From Allosaccharopolyspora coralli (lineage in GTDB: Bacteria; Actinomycetota; Actinomycetes; Mycobacteriales; Pseudonocardiaceae): a stretch of DNA of 64,000 nucleotides. Under the pieces are notes generated by a model, which was not told the DNA's origin, searched no databases, and saw only the letters and a list, made by a program, of their open reading frames with translations. Made by a program: the position numbers and the translations under genes. Numbering within the stretch: position 1 is the stretch's first letter; every line of letters begins with the position of its first letter. The stretch spans positions 3,224,001-3,288,000 of the forward strand of contig NZ_CP045929.1 in NCBI RefSeq assembly GCF_009664835.1, given 5' to 3'. Positions 8,037 through 17,250 of this stretch are shown here, piece after piece.

Positions 8037-9377
8037 TCAGGGCGTGCCCACGATTCCTCGAACGAAACCGAGCTCGAGCAGGTCCTGCGGGCGCAGTCGC
8101 AGGCGATTCGCGATCTCGTCCACTTCGGACGGATCGCGCTTGAGGATCGCCGTCGCGGCCTCCGGTGCGATCACCGCGAAGTATCCGTCCACTGTGATCC
8201 ACGTCCGTTCCGGTGCGGCGAGCGCGAGCGCGCCGCCGGAACCGCCTTCGCCGACGACCAGCGTCGTGATCGGCACGGTCGCTTCGGCCACGGCGGCGAA
8301 CAGTCCCGCGATCGCCGGGCCGATCCCGGCTCGTTCGGCCGCTGCGTCGTTGGCCGCGCCGGGGGTGTCGACGAGCGTGAGCACCGGGATGGCGAGCCGT
8401 TCGGCGAGCCCGACGAGTCGTGTCGCCGTACGGAAACCGGCCGGGGTGGTCGCGGTCCCCGTCTGCGCGGCGAACGCGATCGCTCGCCCGTCTCGCTCAC
8501 CGATCCCGCAGAGCATCCCCGGGTCGATGGCACCGGAGCGGTCCCCGGACAACTCGAACCGATTCTGCAGGTACCGGTCGAGGTAGGCGCTCGCGCGCGG
8601 GAGATCCGCTGCCCGCGCACGCTGGGTGGCCGCTCCACCGGAGTCCGGGAGTTCCCGGGTTCTCGGTGCTTCGGGAACCTCAGCCGGGGCGGGCTGTGTC
8701 GCCAGCGTCAGGCACAGCAGGTGCACCAGCGACGTGAGTACCGTGGGAAGTTCGCTCCGCGGGACCACCCTGTCCACCTGCCCTGCCTCGAACGTGCCTT
8801 CCGCGGTGAACGCGAGTCCGGTCTCGCCGGGATCGCGCACCCGGCTGCCACCGAAGGAGATCGTCGCTTCCGGCGAAGCCAGTACGAGGTCGGCGCCCGC
8901 TGTCAGAGACGCCCACATGCCGCCTGTCGTGGGGTGACGGGCCACGGCGACGTGCGGAATCCCGTCGCGACGCGCGAGCACGGCCGCGCGGGTGATCTCC
9001 TGGAGCTGCCGCAGCGCGCAGATCCCCTCCTGCAACCGGCTCCCGCCGGAGGCGACCAACGACACCACCGGGACTCGCAGCGTGCGGGCGCGCTCGAACG
9101 AACCGACGATCCGGGCGCCGGTGTCCGCACCGATCGATCCGCCCAGGAACCCGAACTCGGAGACGATGAGCACCGCGCGGTGCTCGCCGACCGTGCCGAC
9201 GCCGCAGACGACGGACTCGGACTCCCCGGTCTTTTCCCGTGCCTGTGTCCGGCGTTCGTCGTAACCGGGCCAGCCGAGAGGACCGTCGGTTCCGTCCGAG
9301 ACCTCGGGAAACCGGAACTCGTCGAATCGCGAGCAGAGCGTGTCGATCAGCTCGCGAGCGCTCCCGGGCTCATCCAC
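8037..9377 (-). CDS. fused AccD-AccA-type carboxyltransferase of the malonate operon
   Basis: A 446-residue protein with two crotonase-like carboxyltransferase halves. The beta-like N half (about 1-215) carries SEFGFLGGSIGADTG and VASGGSRLQEG; the alpha-like C half (about 245-440) carries RYLQNRFELSGDRSG, DTPGAANDAAAERAG and VGEGGSGGALALA. There is no zinc finger, biotin carboxylase or biotin carrier in the locus. It starts at GTG 9377, overlapping the end of the malonyl-CoA synthetase gene by 8 bp, so it is translationally coupled. I infer that it acts on malonyl-CoA, either decarboxylating it like MdcD/MdcE of malonate decarboxylase or transferring the carboxyl group, in place of MatA. A role in ordinary acyl-CoA carboxylation is the main alternative. 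Confidence 0.75.
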   Translation of the reverse strand: MDEPGSARELIDTLCSRFDEFRFPEVSDGTDGPLGWPGYDERRTQAREKTGESESVVCGVGTVGEHRAVLIVSEFGFLGGSIGADTGARIVGSFERARTLRVPVVSLVASGGSRLQEGICALRQLQEITRAAVLARRDGIPHVAVARHPTTGGMWASLTAGADLVLASPEATISFGGSRVRDPGETGLAFTAEGTFEAGQVDRVVPRSELPTVLTSLVHLLCLTLATQPAPAEVPEAPRTRELPDSGGAATQRARAADLPRASAYLDRYLQNRFELSGDRSGAIDPGMLCGIGERDGRAIAFAAQTGTATTPAGFRTATRLVGLAERLAIPVLTLVDTPGAANDAAAERAGIGPAIAGLFAAVAEATVPITTLVVGEGGSGGALALAAPERTWITVDGYFAVIAPEAATAILKRDPSEVDEIANRLRLRPQDLLELGFVRGIVGTP

Positions 9378-10809
9378 GCAGCACCTTCTTCATCACCTTG
9401 CCCATGTCGTTGCGGGGAAGTGAGTCCACGAACCGGACCACGCGCGGACGCTTGTGCGGGGTGAGCAGCTTCGCGACGTGGTCGACCAGTTCCTGTTCGC
9501 TCGGCTGTATCGTGGACTCCGCCACGACCCACGCCACGATCCGCTCCCCCAGATCCTCGCTCGGTTCGCCGGTGACCGCGACTTCGGCAACGCCCGGATG
9601 CTCCAGCAGCGCGTTTTCGATCTCGCCCGCGCCGATCTTGTAACCGCCGCTTTTGATGATGTCGGTGGCCCGGCGCCCGACGATGCGGACGTAGCCGTCC
9701 GCGCTGCGGGTGGCGACGTCGCCCGTGCGGAACCAGCCGTTGACGAACGCCTCGTCGGTGGCGTCCGGCCGATTGAGGTAGCCGGTGAACAGGTTCCGGC
9801 CACGGACCTGGATCTCGCCCACGGTGTCGTCGTCCCTGACCTCGATCACGTCGCCGTGGTCGTCGACGAGCCGCAACTCGACACCGTCGAACGGACGTCC
9901 CACGTAGCCGGGCCTGCGGTCGCCCGAGGCGCGCACGCCGCAGTTCATGATCGTCTCGCTCATGCCGTATCGCTCGACGACCTGCTGACCGGTCAACCGC
10001 TCGATCCTCTGGTGTTCGACCGCGGGCAGCGCGGCGGATCCGGACACGAGCAGCCGGGCGTGCCCGAGTGCGCGCGCGATCGCCGGATCGCGTTCGGCGT
10101 CGTCGGCGAGACGCCGGTACATTGTCGGCACCCCGAAGAGCATGGTCGCCGGGCCGGCGAGTTCCTCCGCGACGCGCTCGGACGAGAACTTGCCGAGATG
10201 GCGCATGGTTCCGCCGAGACGCAGCGGCCCGAGCGTCCCCAAGATCAGCCCGTGCACGTGGAACAGCGGCAGCGCGTGGACCAGGACGTCCTCTCCGGTC
10301 CACTCCCATGCATCCGCGACAGCGTCCAGGTTGCTGCCGATCGCACGACGTGGCAGCACCACGCCCTTCGGCGCGCCCGTCGTCCCCGAGGTGTAGACGA
10401 TCAAGGCAGGCGTCTCGCCGTCGGGCTCGGCAGGGAACTCGCCCGTACCCGGCTCCAGCGAGACTTCGTGCGCCGGAACCTCCGCGAGCGCCTCCGGCAG
10501 CGCGAGACCCGGTTCCACCATGACGAGTGCGGGCTCGCTGTCGGCGACGATGTGGCTCAGCTCCCGCTCCCCCGCCTTCGGGTTGATCGGCACGATCGGC
10601 ACCCCGGCCATCACCGCACCGGCCACCGCCACACACGTCTGCGGACTCGACGTCGCCCAGACCGCGACCCGGTGCGTGCCCGCGACCCGCTCGGCGACCG
10701 TGGCCGCCGCACCCGCCAGGTCCCGGTAGCTCAGCGAGCGGTCGTCGAAGCGGATCGCCTCGCGCTCGTCGGGATCACGCAGCTTCGGAAGCAGCGACTG
10801 CACGTTCAT
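9370..10809 (-). CDS. matB: malonyl-CoA synthetase (acyl-CoA synthetase family)
   Basis: ANL-superfamily adenylate-forming ligase of 479 residues, the length of MatB proteins. The core AMP-binding motif IVYTSGTTGAPKGVVL, the acid motif YGMSET, the hinge region GYVRIVGRRATDIIKSGGYKIG and the catalytic C-terminal Lys in LPRNDMGKVMKKVLRG are all present. Malonate specificity is inferred from close similarity to MatB in layout and from the adjoining MatC-type transporter. ATG 10809 was chosen because AGGAAGG lies upstream and MNVQSLLPKLRD matches the family's compact N-terminus. The gene begins 19 bp after matC and overlaps the next gene by 8 bp. Product: malonyl-CoA from malonate, CoA and ATP. 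Confidence 0.85.
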   Translation of the reverse strand: MNVQSLLPKLRDPDEREAIRFDDRSLSYRDLAGAAATVAERVAGTHRVAVWATSSPQTCVAVAGAVMAGVPIVPINPKAGERELSHIVADSEPALVMVEPGLALPEALAEVPAHEVSLEPGTGEFPAEPDGETPALIVYTSGTTGAPKGVVLPRRAIGSNLDAVADAWEWTGEDVLVHALPLFHVHGLILGTLGPLRLGGTMRHLGKFSSERVAEELAGPATMLFGVPTMYRRLADDAERDPAIARALGHARLLVSGSAALPAVEHQRIERLTGQQVVERYGMSETIMNCGVRASGDRRPGYVGRPFDGVELRLVDDHGDVIEVRDDDTVGEIQVRGRNLFTGYLNRPDATDEAFVNGWFRTGDVATRSADGYVRIVGRRATDIIKSGGYKIGAGEIENALLEHPGVAEVAVTGEPSEDLGERIVAWVVAESTIQPSEQELVDHVAKLLTPHKRPRVVRFVDSLPRNDMGKVMKKVLRG

Positions 10810-10828
10810 GCACCGAACCTTCCTGTCC

Positions 10829-12178
10829 TCACACCACTCCGGGGAGGACGAACACGGCCCACGCCACCGTGGGCCCGACCGCCACCACCGCCGCCCCGTA
10901 CGCCATGAGCCGGCGGAAGAACACGTCCCGATCGACACCCTTGACGTTGGCCACCACGATCGCGCCGTTCGTCGAGAACGGACTCACGTCGACCACGGTG
11001 GCCGCCACCGCCAAAGCCGTGACCATGCCGACCGCCCCGATGCTGCCCTCGTTGAGGAACGGCACCGCCAGCGGAATCAGCGCACCCATCAACGCCGTGG
11101 ACGAAGCGAACGCGGAGACCACTCCGCCGATGTAGCACAGCAGCAGGGCCGCCAGCAGCGGGAGCCCGACACCGGCGACGGCTCCGCCCGCGTAGTCGAT
11201 GGTGCCCATCTCCTGCAGGACACCGATGTAGGTCAGCACACCGCAGATGAGCAGGACGGTCGGCCACGCGACCTCCTTGGGAGCGTTCGCGGCGACGCCA
11301 GGCGAGATCAGCGTGAGGATCACCGCCACCGTGACTGCCGTCAGCCCCACGTCGAGTCCGAACACCAGGGTGCTCACGACGAGTGAGGCGAGCCCGAGCA
11401 GCGTCAGAACGCGGTCCCGGTCGAGCCGCTGCGCGCCGTCGGGTGTGTCGTCGGTGGCAGTGTCGTCGGCGGAAACGGCGTTGTCCGAAGCGGCGTTGTC
11501 GGAGCCGCCGCCTGTCGTCGAGCTCGGTGCGCCGACGGTCGCGTGCTCTGCGACGGCGGTACTCGTGCCGCTGCGCATCAGCCGCAGGCCTCCGAAAAGC
11601 ACGAACACCACGGCCGCGAGCAGGATGTTCACCACGAGACTGCCGAGGAACAACACGATCGGGTCGCCCGGCAAGTCGTTCTCGCTGACGACTCCGTTGA
11701 CGATCGTGCCGTAGATGCTGATCGGTGAGAAGCTGCCCGCCTGCGTGCCGTGCACGACCATCGCGCCCATCAGCAGCGGGTTGATGCCGTGCCGCGCCGC
11801 CAGGCTCAACGCGATGGGGGCGACGATCGCGCACGCGGCAGGACTGACGGCGCCGATCGCGGTGAGCACGGCGCCGACGCCGAACATCACCCACGGGATC
11901 ACCGCCAACCGGCCTCCGACCAGCCGTACTGCCCAGTGCACCAGCCAATCGGTCGTCCCGTTGGCACGGGCGATGGCGAACAGGTACGTGACACCGACGA
12001 GAACGACGAACAGGTCTCCCGGGAATCCGGCGAAGATGTCGTCCTCGGACATCCCGCCTGCCAGGGTGCCGACGAGGAACGCCGCAGCGAACGCCAGCAG
12101 TCCCATGTTCACCGACACCGTGGTCGCGACGACGAAACACGCGACCAACGCGAGGATCGAAATCAGCTCAGGCGACAC
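10829..12178 (-). CDS. matC: MatC-type dicarboxylate (malonate) transporter
   Basis: Integral membrane carrier of 449 residues with about 11-12 hydrophobic segments and one hydrophilic loop (about 220-260, rich in Ser/Thr/Asp). The N-terminus resembles the MatC N-terminal domain (SPELISILALVACFVV, then FAGFPGDLFVVLVGVTYLF), and the re-entrant QAGSFSPISIYGTIVN and DVSPFSTNGAI segments resemble ion-transporter-superfamily hairpins. GTG 12178 was chosen because GAGGAGG lies 5 bases upstream; earlier in-frame codons would run through the palindromic repeat and the divergent regulator. It is first in the matC-matB-carboxyltransferase operon and divergent from a GntR gene, the arrangement known for rhizobial mat loci. 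Confidence 0.82.
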   Translation of the reverse strand: MSPELISILALVACFVVATTVSVNMGLLAFAAAFLVGTLAGGMSEDDIFAGFPGDLFVVLVGVTYLFAIARANGTTDWLVHWAVRLVGGRLAVIPWVMFGVGAVLTAIGAVSPAACAIVAPIALSLAARHGINPLLMGAMVVHGTQAGSFSPISIYGTIVNGVVSENDLPGDPIVLFLGSLVVNILLAAVVFVLFGGLRLMRSGTSTAVAEHATVGAPSSTTGGGSDNAASDNAVSADDTATDDTPDGAQRLDRDRVLTLLGLASLVVSTLVFGLDVGLTAVTVAVILTLISPGVAANAPKEVAWPTVLLICGVLTYIGVLQEMGTIDYAGGAVAGVGLPLLAALLLCYIGGVVSAFASSTALMGALIPLAVPFLNEGSIGAVGMVTALAVAATVVDVSPFSTNGAIVVANVKGVDRDVFFRRLMAYGAAVVAVGPTVAWAVFVLPGVV

Positions 12179-12268
12179 CGTTGCCTCCTCGGCTCGTCGC
12201 ACCGCCCCCGTGGGACAGTGGCCAACTGGCTGAACCACTTTCGACCACAGCAGGCGCCGAGTCAAGAC

Positions 12269-12324
12269 ACAGAGGCGTGAGTCTTTTTGGTGGTTATAGC
12301 AACCAAAAAGACTCACGCCTCTGT
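12269..12324. repeat. 42-bp palindrome family, copy 1 (56 bp with extended arms)
   Basis: Arms of 23 nt are perfectly complementary (ACAGAGGCGTGAGTCTTTTT plus GGT) around a 10-nt centre TATAG-like core. The family core from CGTGAGTC to GACTCACG spans 12276-12317, exactly 42 bp. Unlike the other copies it sits between divergent genes (matC and the GntR gene), so it cannot be acting there only as a shared 3' terminator. Confidence 0.85.
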
Positions 12325-12406
12325 ACGAACGGCACAGTGGATGAGCCGCTTTCGCCGCCGCGGGTAGTCTGACCGGTGCACGATCGCCCCAGTTCACGGA
12401 GGTACG

Positions 12407-13114
12407 GTGTCCGACTCGCTGCGCCCCCTGGCCCGGCCTCGCCTCTACGAGCAGGTCGTCGGCCGGCTCCGTGAACACATCGCGGACTCCGAACTCGACG
12501 TCGGCGCCAAGCTCCCCGCCGAACGCGAGCTGGCGGAACGTCTCGGCGTCAGTCGTGCCTCGATCAAACAGGCCATCGTCGTCCTGGAGGTGCAGGGCAT
12601 CGTCGAGGTACGCCACGGCGGCGGGACCTACCTTCGCCGAAGCACCCGCGAGGTCGAACCCGTCGACGAGCTCGTGGAGCGCAAGCGGCGCCTGCCCGAC
12701 GTGCTCGACGCGCGCGAGGGCTTGGAGACCAAACTCGCCGAGCTCGCCGCCGAGCGACGCACCGAGGACGACCTCGCCGAGATCGACGCGGCGATCGAGG
12801 CGATGCGTGCCGAGATCGACGAGGACGCACTGGGCGCCGACGGCGACCGCCGGTTCCACGAGGCCGTCACCGCCGCCGCGCACAGCACGCTGCTGGGCGA
12901 GTTCATGCGCACCATCGCCGACGAGATCGCCGAGAGCAGGCAGGAGTCACTGCGCCAGCCCCGGCGCCCACGCAAGTCGCTCGCCCAGCACGAGCGCATC
13001 GCGGAGGCCATTCGATCGGGCAATGCGCGCGGCGCGGCGACCGCGATGCGCCGCCACCTGCAAACCGTGAGCAGGGTCCGGTTGTTGAGCTGGACCCCGG
13101 ACGACGGTGACTGA
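12407..13114 (+). CDS. GntR-family (FadR/FCD subfamily) regulator, probable MatR
   Basis: A 235-residue repressor-type protein. Residues about 12-75 form the GntR winged helix (LRPLARPRLYEQVVGRLREH, LPAERELAERLGVSRASIKQAI, GIVEVRHGGGTYLR), followed by an all-helical FCD ligand-binding domain with RRFHEAV and MRRHLQTV helices. GTG 12407 has GGAGG 4 bases upstream. It is divergent from the malonate operon, as MatR is in rhizobia, so malonate or malonyl-CoA is the likely effector. The spacer holds a semi-palindromic GTGGCCAACTGGCTGAACCAC at 12215-12235 as a possible operator. Its stop codon abuts the stop of the converging methyltransferase gene with no gap. Confidence 0.85.
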   Translation: MSDSLRPLARPRLYEQVVGRLREHIADSELDVGAKLPAERELAERLGVSRASIKQAIVVLEVQGIVEVRHGGGTYLRRSTREVEPVDELVERKRRLPDVLDAREGLETKLAELAAERRTEDDLAEIDAAIEAMRAEIDEDALGADGDRRFHEAVTAAAHSTLLGEFMRTIADEIAESRQESLRQPRRPRKSLAQHERIAEAIRSGNARGAATAMRRHLQTVSRVRLLSWTPDDGD

Positions 13115-13876
13115 TCAGCGCGGTGTAGCGACGGTCGTGGCCCACACGTGCGTGAACGTCCCGTCCTCCTGCGGCCGGAGTCCCGTCGGCGCCCCGCCCG
13201 CGAGTTCCTGACGGAACCGTTCCCGAATCTGATCCCGAACGTCGGAGGGCGTGTCGGTTCGCGCCATCCAGTCCTCGATCTCGACGGGGTTGTTCCTGGT
13301 TTCGGTCGCGCGCACATCGGCACCCGCGTCCCGGACCATCGCGAGCGTCTCGGCGTGGCCGAGCGTGCGGTGATGGCTTGGGTCGCGAAGGCGTTCGAGC
13401 CGGTTCGCCTCGGCGGCCACCGCCGGATCGTCGTCGACGATCATGTCGGTGACAGCGACACGCCCGCCGGGTCTGGTCACCCGCACCATCTCGCGCAGTA
13501 CCCGTTCCGGGTCGTCCACCTGATGCAGGGTCAGGCGGCAGGCGACGAGGTCGAACTGGTCGTCGAGCCACGGCAACGCGGTCGCGTCACCGATCGCGAA
13601 GACCACGTTGCCCAACCCGGCGCCGTGAGCGAGGCTTCGGCCTTGCTCCAGCATCTCCGGGGTGATGTCGACAGCGCTGACGTGCGCCACGTGCGGCGCC
13701 AGGGCCCGCCCGAGATGCGCGGCACCGGCAGCGACGTCCAGAACCTGCTCGTCCGGATTCGGGCCGAGGAGTTCGACGATCCACTCCAGCCCTCGGACGG
13801 CGAAACCCTCGTCGCTGAACGTGGCGGCCTGCAGCCGGAACTGTTCGCGAATCCTGTCTTCGTGCGACGCCGACAT
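13115..13876 (-). CDS. class I SAM-dependent methyltransferase (UbiE/Methyltransf_11-like)
   Basis: A 253-residue methyltransferase. Motif I reads VLDVAAGAAHLGRAL (about residue 45), with SAVDITPEML as the acidic second strand, and DLVACRLTLHQVDDPERVLREMVRVTRPGGRV is the typical motif II/III block. The substrate is not predictable; similar proteins methylate small molecules or arsenite-like substrates, but no diagnostic cysteines are present. The second Met (13876) was preferred to the one at 13885 because the start MSASHEDRIREQF is more family-like; both are possible. The gene converges on the GntR gene with directly abutting stop codons. Confidence 0.8.
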   Translation of the reverse strand: MSASHEDRIREQFRLQAATFSDEGFAVRGLEWIVELLGPNPDEQVLDVAAGAAHLGRALAPHVAHVSAVDITPEMLEQGRSLAHGAGLGNVVFAIGDATALPWLDDQFDLVACRLTLHQVDDPERVLREMVRVTRPGGRVAVTDMIVDDDPAVAAEANRLERLRDPSHHRTLGHAETLAMVRDAGADVRATETRNNPVEIEDWMARTDTPSDVRDQIRERFRQELAGGAPTGLRPQEDGTFTHVWATTVATPR

Positions 13877-13945
13877 GAACCCCATCGTGGCAGGTGATCG
13901 TCGGGACGGGAACAGCCTCAGGCACGGATCGAGCTGTCGTCGTCA

Positions 13946-14062
13946 CGTCAGCGGCGGAGCCGCTGAGCGATCACCACGACACAGCACGAGCACGGCGGGT
14001 TCTCAGCGCCCTCCTCGCGAGGAAGGCGCTGAGGTTCCGCCACCCGACCCACCAAGCAACAC
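13946..14062. repeat. interspersed repeat B, full copy 1
   Basis: A block of about 117 bp in the spacer between the methyltransferase start and the KDG kinase end. It has an inner hairpin CAGCGGCGGAGCCGCTG, then GAGCGATCACCACGAC, GCGGGTTCTCAGCGCCCTC and GGCGCTGAGGTTCCGCCAC, the last two forming a second hairpin. The same ordered modules occur at 42743-42882. Confidence 0.7.
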
Positions 14063-14078
14063 CGTCTGACAGGAGCTC

Positions 14079-15008
14079 TCAGCCCGGCACGACGGACCGG
14101 TCGACGATGGCGCCCGGGTGCTGGATGACCGTGGCCGCCAGCCCCTGGGCCTGTTTCGCCGACTCGACGGGGTCGCCACCGGCCAACCGTGCCGCGAGGT
14201 ACCCGGCGTTGAACGCGTCCCCGGCAGCCGTGGAGTCCACGACACGCTCCACCTCGACAGCGGGAAGCGTGTGCGACGCCGCCCCCTGCGCGACCGTGCA
14301 GCCGGACGCTCCGTTCTTGACCACGATCTCGGAGACACCCAGGCCCGCGAGACGCGCCACCGTCCTTTCCGGACTTTCGTCGCCGAAGAGGGCTTGCTCG
14401 TCGGCGAACGTCGGAAGGCCGATGGTCGCCAGTTCCCACGACGTTCGCACGGCGTGCCGCGCGGTGTCGACGTCGGGCCATCCGGTGGACCGGTAGTTGC
14501 TGTCGAAGACGATCGCGCCACCGTTCGAACGGAACGCGTCGAGCGCCGTCCACAGTCGGTCCCGCGCCGCCGAATCGAGGATCTGCAAGCTGATGGCCGA
14601 GATGTAGACGACGTCGTACCCGCCGAGATCGGGCGCGGCGTCGGCGAAGAGCTCCCGAGCCGGTGCCTGCGAGCGGTAATAGGTGAAACTGCGCTCCCCC
14701 GCCGCGTCGGTCCGGACGAGGTACAGACCGGGACTGCGGCCCGGCACTCGCCGGATTCCGTCGGTACCGATGCCTTCCGAAGCGATCGCCGCCAGAACTC
14801 TGTCGCTGTAGTAGTCGTCACCCACGGCCGTCATGTAGTCGACCGCGACCCGGTCAGGACTGCTGCATCGGCTCAGGTAGGCGGCCGTGTTGAACGTGTC
14901 CCCGGCGCAGCCGAGACGGAGCACGTGCTCGTCGATGTGCGTGAGTTCGATCATGCATTCACCGATCGCCAGGAGGCGCGTCGGCGTGGCGCTGCCCTCA
15001 CCAGTCAT
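14079..15008 (-). CDS. kdgK: 2-keto-3-deoxygluconate kinase (PfkB family)
   Basis: A 309-residue ribokinase-fold sugar kinase. The N-terminal [11 protein letters not shown] and [15 protein letters not shown], the central [15 protein letters not shown] typical of KDG kinases (sugar-acid contact), and the C-terminal [16 protein letters not shown] support the call. The usual DTTGAGD motif is here STAAGD, keeping the catalytic Asp. ATG 15008 overlaps the end of the mannonate dehydratase gene by 11 bp, so translation is coupled. It is last in the hexonate operon and would phosphorylate 2-keto-3-deoxy-D-gluconate to KDPG for the Entner-Doudoroff route. Confidence 0.88.
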   Translation of the reverse strand: MTGEGSATPTRLLAIGECMIELTHIDEHVLRLGCAGDTFNTAAYLSRCSSPDRVAVDYMTAVGDDYYSDRVLAAIASEGIGTDGIRRVPGRSPGLYLVRTDAAGERSFTYYRSQAPARELFADAAPDLGGYDVVYISAISLQILDSAARDRLWTALDAFRSNGGAIVFDSNYRSTGWPDVDTARHAVRTSWELATIGLPTFADEQALFGDESPERTVARLAGLGVSEIVVKNGASGCTVAQGAASHTLPAVEVERVVDSTAAGDAFNAGYLAARLAGGDPVESAKQAQGLAATVIQHPGAIVDRSVVPG

Positions 15009-16212
15009 GCATCGCTCCGTCCCGCAGCCGGTTCACCGGCAGGTACTTCGGCGAGTACGGGTACTTCGCCGCCGCTTCCTCGTCGATCTCGATGCCGAGC
15101 CCGGGAGCGTCACCGGGATGCATGTAGCCGTCCCGGAACTCGTAGTTGGTGCGGAACACCTCGCTCGCAGGGTCCAGGTGTCCCATGTACTCCTGGATTC
15201 CGAAGTTCGGCACCGTCATGTCGAGATGCAACGCGGAAGCGAAGGACACCGGGGAGAGGTCCCCCGCTCCGTGCGAACCGCTGCGGACTCCGTACAGGGA
15301 CGCGAGGTCGAACACCTTGCGCAGGTGGGTGATTCCTCCCGTGTGGGACACCGACGTGCGGATGTAGTCGATGAGACGCTCGGTGATGAGGTGCTGGCAG
15401 TCCCAGATGGTGTTGAACACCTCGCCGACCGCGATCGGCGTGGTGGTGTGCTGCCGGATCGTGCGGAACGCGGTCTGGTCCTCCGCCGGGGTCGGGTCCT
15501 CGATCCAGAACATCCGGTACGGCTCAAGCGATTTGCCCAGCTGGGCGGCTTCGAGCGGTGAGAGCCGGTGGTGCACGTCGTGCAGCAGGTGAAAGTCGTA
15601 GCCGAACCGTTCGCGCACCGCCGCCATCATGGTGGGCGCGAAGTCGAGATAAGCGGGCGTGTCCCAGACGTTGTCGGTCGGCATCGCGGCGTCGGCGGGC
15701 TCGTAGGTCCGGCCCGAGCCCGGATGGTGCAGGCCGTAAGTACTGTCCAGGCCCGGCACCGCCGCCTGAACCCGGATCGCCCGGTATCCGGCGTCACGGT
15801 AGCGCTGCACGTCCTCGAGCAGCTCGTCGATGTTTCCTCCGCTGGCGTGGCCGTAGATCATCACGCCGTCGCGCGCCGCCCCGCCGAGCAACTGGTACAC
15901 CGGCTTGCCGGTCTCCTTGCCGAGGATGTCCCACAGCGCGCAGTCGACGGCGGCGATCGCGGTCATGGTGACCGGGCCGCGCCTCCAGTACGCGCCCCGG
16001 TACAGGTACTGCCAGATGTCGTTGATCCGCCCGGCGTCCCGCCCGATCAGCAGCGGGCACACGTGGTCCCGCAGGTACGACACGACGGCCATCTCGCGGC
16101 CGTTGAGCGTCGCGTCCCCGAGCCCGGTCACCCCGTCCTCGGTGGTGATCTTCAGTGTGACGTAGTTGCGCCCCGGTGCGGTGACGATGACGTCGGCGGA
16201 GCTGATCCTCAT
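14998..16212 (-). CDS. manD: D-mannonate dehydratase of the enolase superfamily
   Basis: A 404-residue protein that matches the ManD/RspA subgroup in full length. It shows [26 protein letters not shown] near residue 75-100, [24 protein letters not shown] (metal ligand Asp and His), [11 protein letters not shown] and [11 protein letters not shown] (metal Glu residues), and the C-terminal HGAGDLSPV and [10 protein letters not shown]. Family enzymes dehydrate D-mannonate, or sometimes D-gluconate, to KDG. It starts at ATG 16212, overlapping the dehydrogenase stop by 4 bp (ATGA). The neighbouring KDG kinase makes the KDG-producing role likely. Confidence 0.9.
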   Translation of the reverse strand: MRISSADVIVTAPGRNYVTLKITTEDGVTGLGDATLNGREMAVVSYLRDHVCPLLIGRDAGRINDIWQYLYRGAYWRRGPVTMTAIAAVDCALWDILGKETGKPVYQLLGGAARDGVMIYGHASGGNIDELLEDVQRYRDAGYRAIRVQAAVPGLDSTYGLHHPGSGRTYEPADAAMPTDNVWDTPAYLDFAPTMMAAVRERFGYDFHLLHDVHHRLSPLEAAQLGKSLEPYRMFWIEDPTPAEDQTAFRTIRQHTTTPIAVGEVFNTIWDCQHLITERLIDYIRTSVSHTGGITHLRKVFDLASLYGVRSGSHGAGDLSPVSFASALHLDMTVPNFGIQEYMGHLDPASEVFRTNYEFRDGYMHPGDAPGLGIEIDEEAAAKYPYSPKYLPVNRLRDGAMHDW

Positions 16213-17234
16213 GCGTTCTCCCTTGCCATGACGGCGATTTTGAGGTGGCGACGGTCGTCGAGCGCGGTGCGGACGGCCTCGTCGGCGCGGTGCAGCGGGA
16301 ATCGGGCGGTCAGCAGCCGAGCCAGGTCGACCCGCCCGCGATCGACCAGCGACACGGCCGTGGCGAAGGCGCCCGGCCCGTACCGGAAGCACCCGCGCAC
16401 GTCGATCTCCCACCGCTGCGCGGTGACGAGCAGCTCGGGCGCCGGGGGTCGCGGTGCGGGCACCCCGACGAGTGCTGCCGTCCCGCCGGGAACCAGACTG
16501 TTCACAGTGGAGAGTGCTTCCGGCGATCCCGAGCACTCCAGCAGTTGGGTGAACTCCACGCCAGGATCGCCGTCCCGCAGGTCGACGACTTCGTCGGCAC
16601 CGGCTCCCGTCGCGGAGGCGAGTCTGTCCGGGGCGACGTCGCCGAGGACGATGCGCGCGGCGCCCGCGGCGCGGGCGGCGGCGACGGCCAGCTGCCCGAT
16701 CGGTCCGGCACCGGTGATCAGCACTCGCGAACCGCTGGTGATCTCCGCGCGGTGCGCCGCCCAGCACACCACCGCCAGCGGCTCGACGAGCGCGGCCTCG
16801 GTCACGTCCATGCCGGGCGGAACCCGGTGCACGAGCTCGCTGTCGGCGACCACGGTGTCGCGGACCGTGCCGTGAGTCGGCGGCGAACCGAAACACCGGC
16901 CCGACGGACACAGGTTGTAGCGACCGGAGACACAGGTGGGACACCGCCTGCACGGCCGCGCCGGTTCGACGGCCACGAGGGTTCCGAGCAGTTCGGGATC
17001 CGCGTCCGGCGCCACCTCGCTGACCACACCCGCGGTCTCGTGGCCGAGCACCGTCGGCGACCGAAGCACGTTCGGACCGTTGCGGCCGTCGGCGTAGTAG
17101 TGCAGGTCGCTGCCGCACAACCCGGTGGCAGCGACGGTGACGCGCACCGCTCCCGCATGCAGCGGCTCCGGCGGGATCTCCTCGATCCGCAGGTCGCGTG
17201 CGTCGTGCAGCACCGCGGCGAGTTCGTTCGTCAT
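16209..17234 (-). CDS. zinc-dependent MDR alcohol dehydrogenase, L-idonate 5-dehydrogenase/polyol type
   Basis: A 341-residue medium-chain dehydrogenase. Catalytic-zinc residues appear as [10 protein letters not shown] and [10 protein letters not shown]; the structural-zinc loop has four Cys in [16 protein letters not shown]. The nucleotide-binding motif is [18 protein letters not shown]. Within an operon for gluconate-type transport, mannonate dehydration and KDG phosphorylation, oxidation of L-idonate or a related hexonate/polyol is the best guess, but specificity is not encoded in any motif I can read. ATG 17234 lies close to the GntP stop (16-bp gap), and the 3' end overlaps manD by 4 bp. 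Confidence 0.82.
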   Translation of the reverse strand: MTNELAAVLHDARDLRIEEIPPEPLHAGAVRVTVAATGLCGSDLHYYADGRNGPNVLRSPTVLGHETAGVVSEVAPDADPELLGTLVAVEPARPCRRCPTCVSGRYNLCPSGRCFGSPPTHGTVRDTVVADSELVHRVPPGMDVTEAALVEPLAVVCWAAHRAEITSGSRVLITGAGPIGQLAVAAARAAGAARIVLGDVAPDRLASATGAGADEVVDLRDGDPGVEFTQLLECSGSPEALSTVNSLVPGGTAALVGVPAPRPPAPELLVTAQRWEIDVRGCFRYGPGAFATAVSLVDRGRVDLARLLTARFPLHRADEAVRTALDDRRHLKIAVMARENA

Positions 17235-17250
17235 GTCGTCGACCGCTCCC

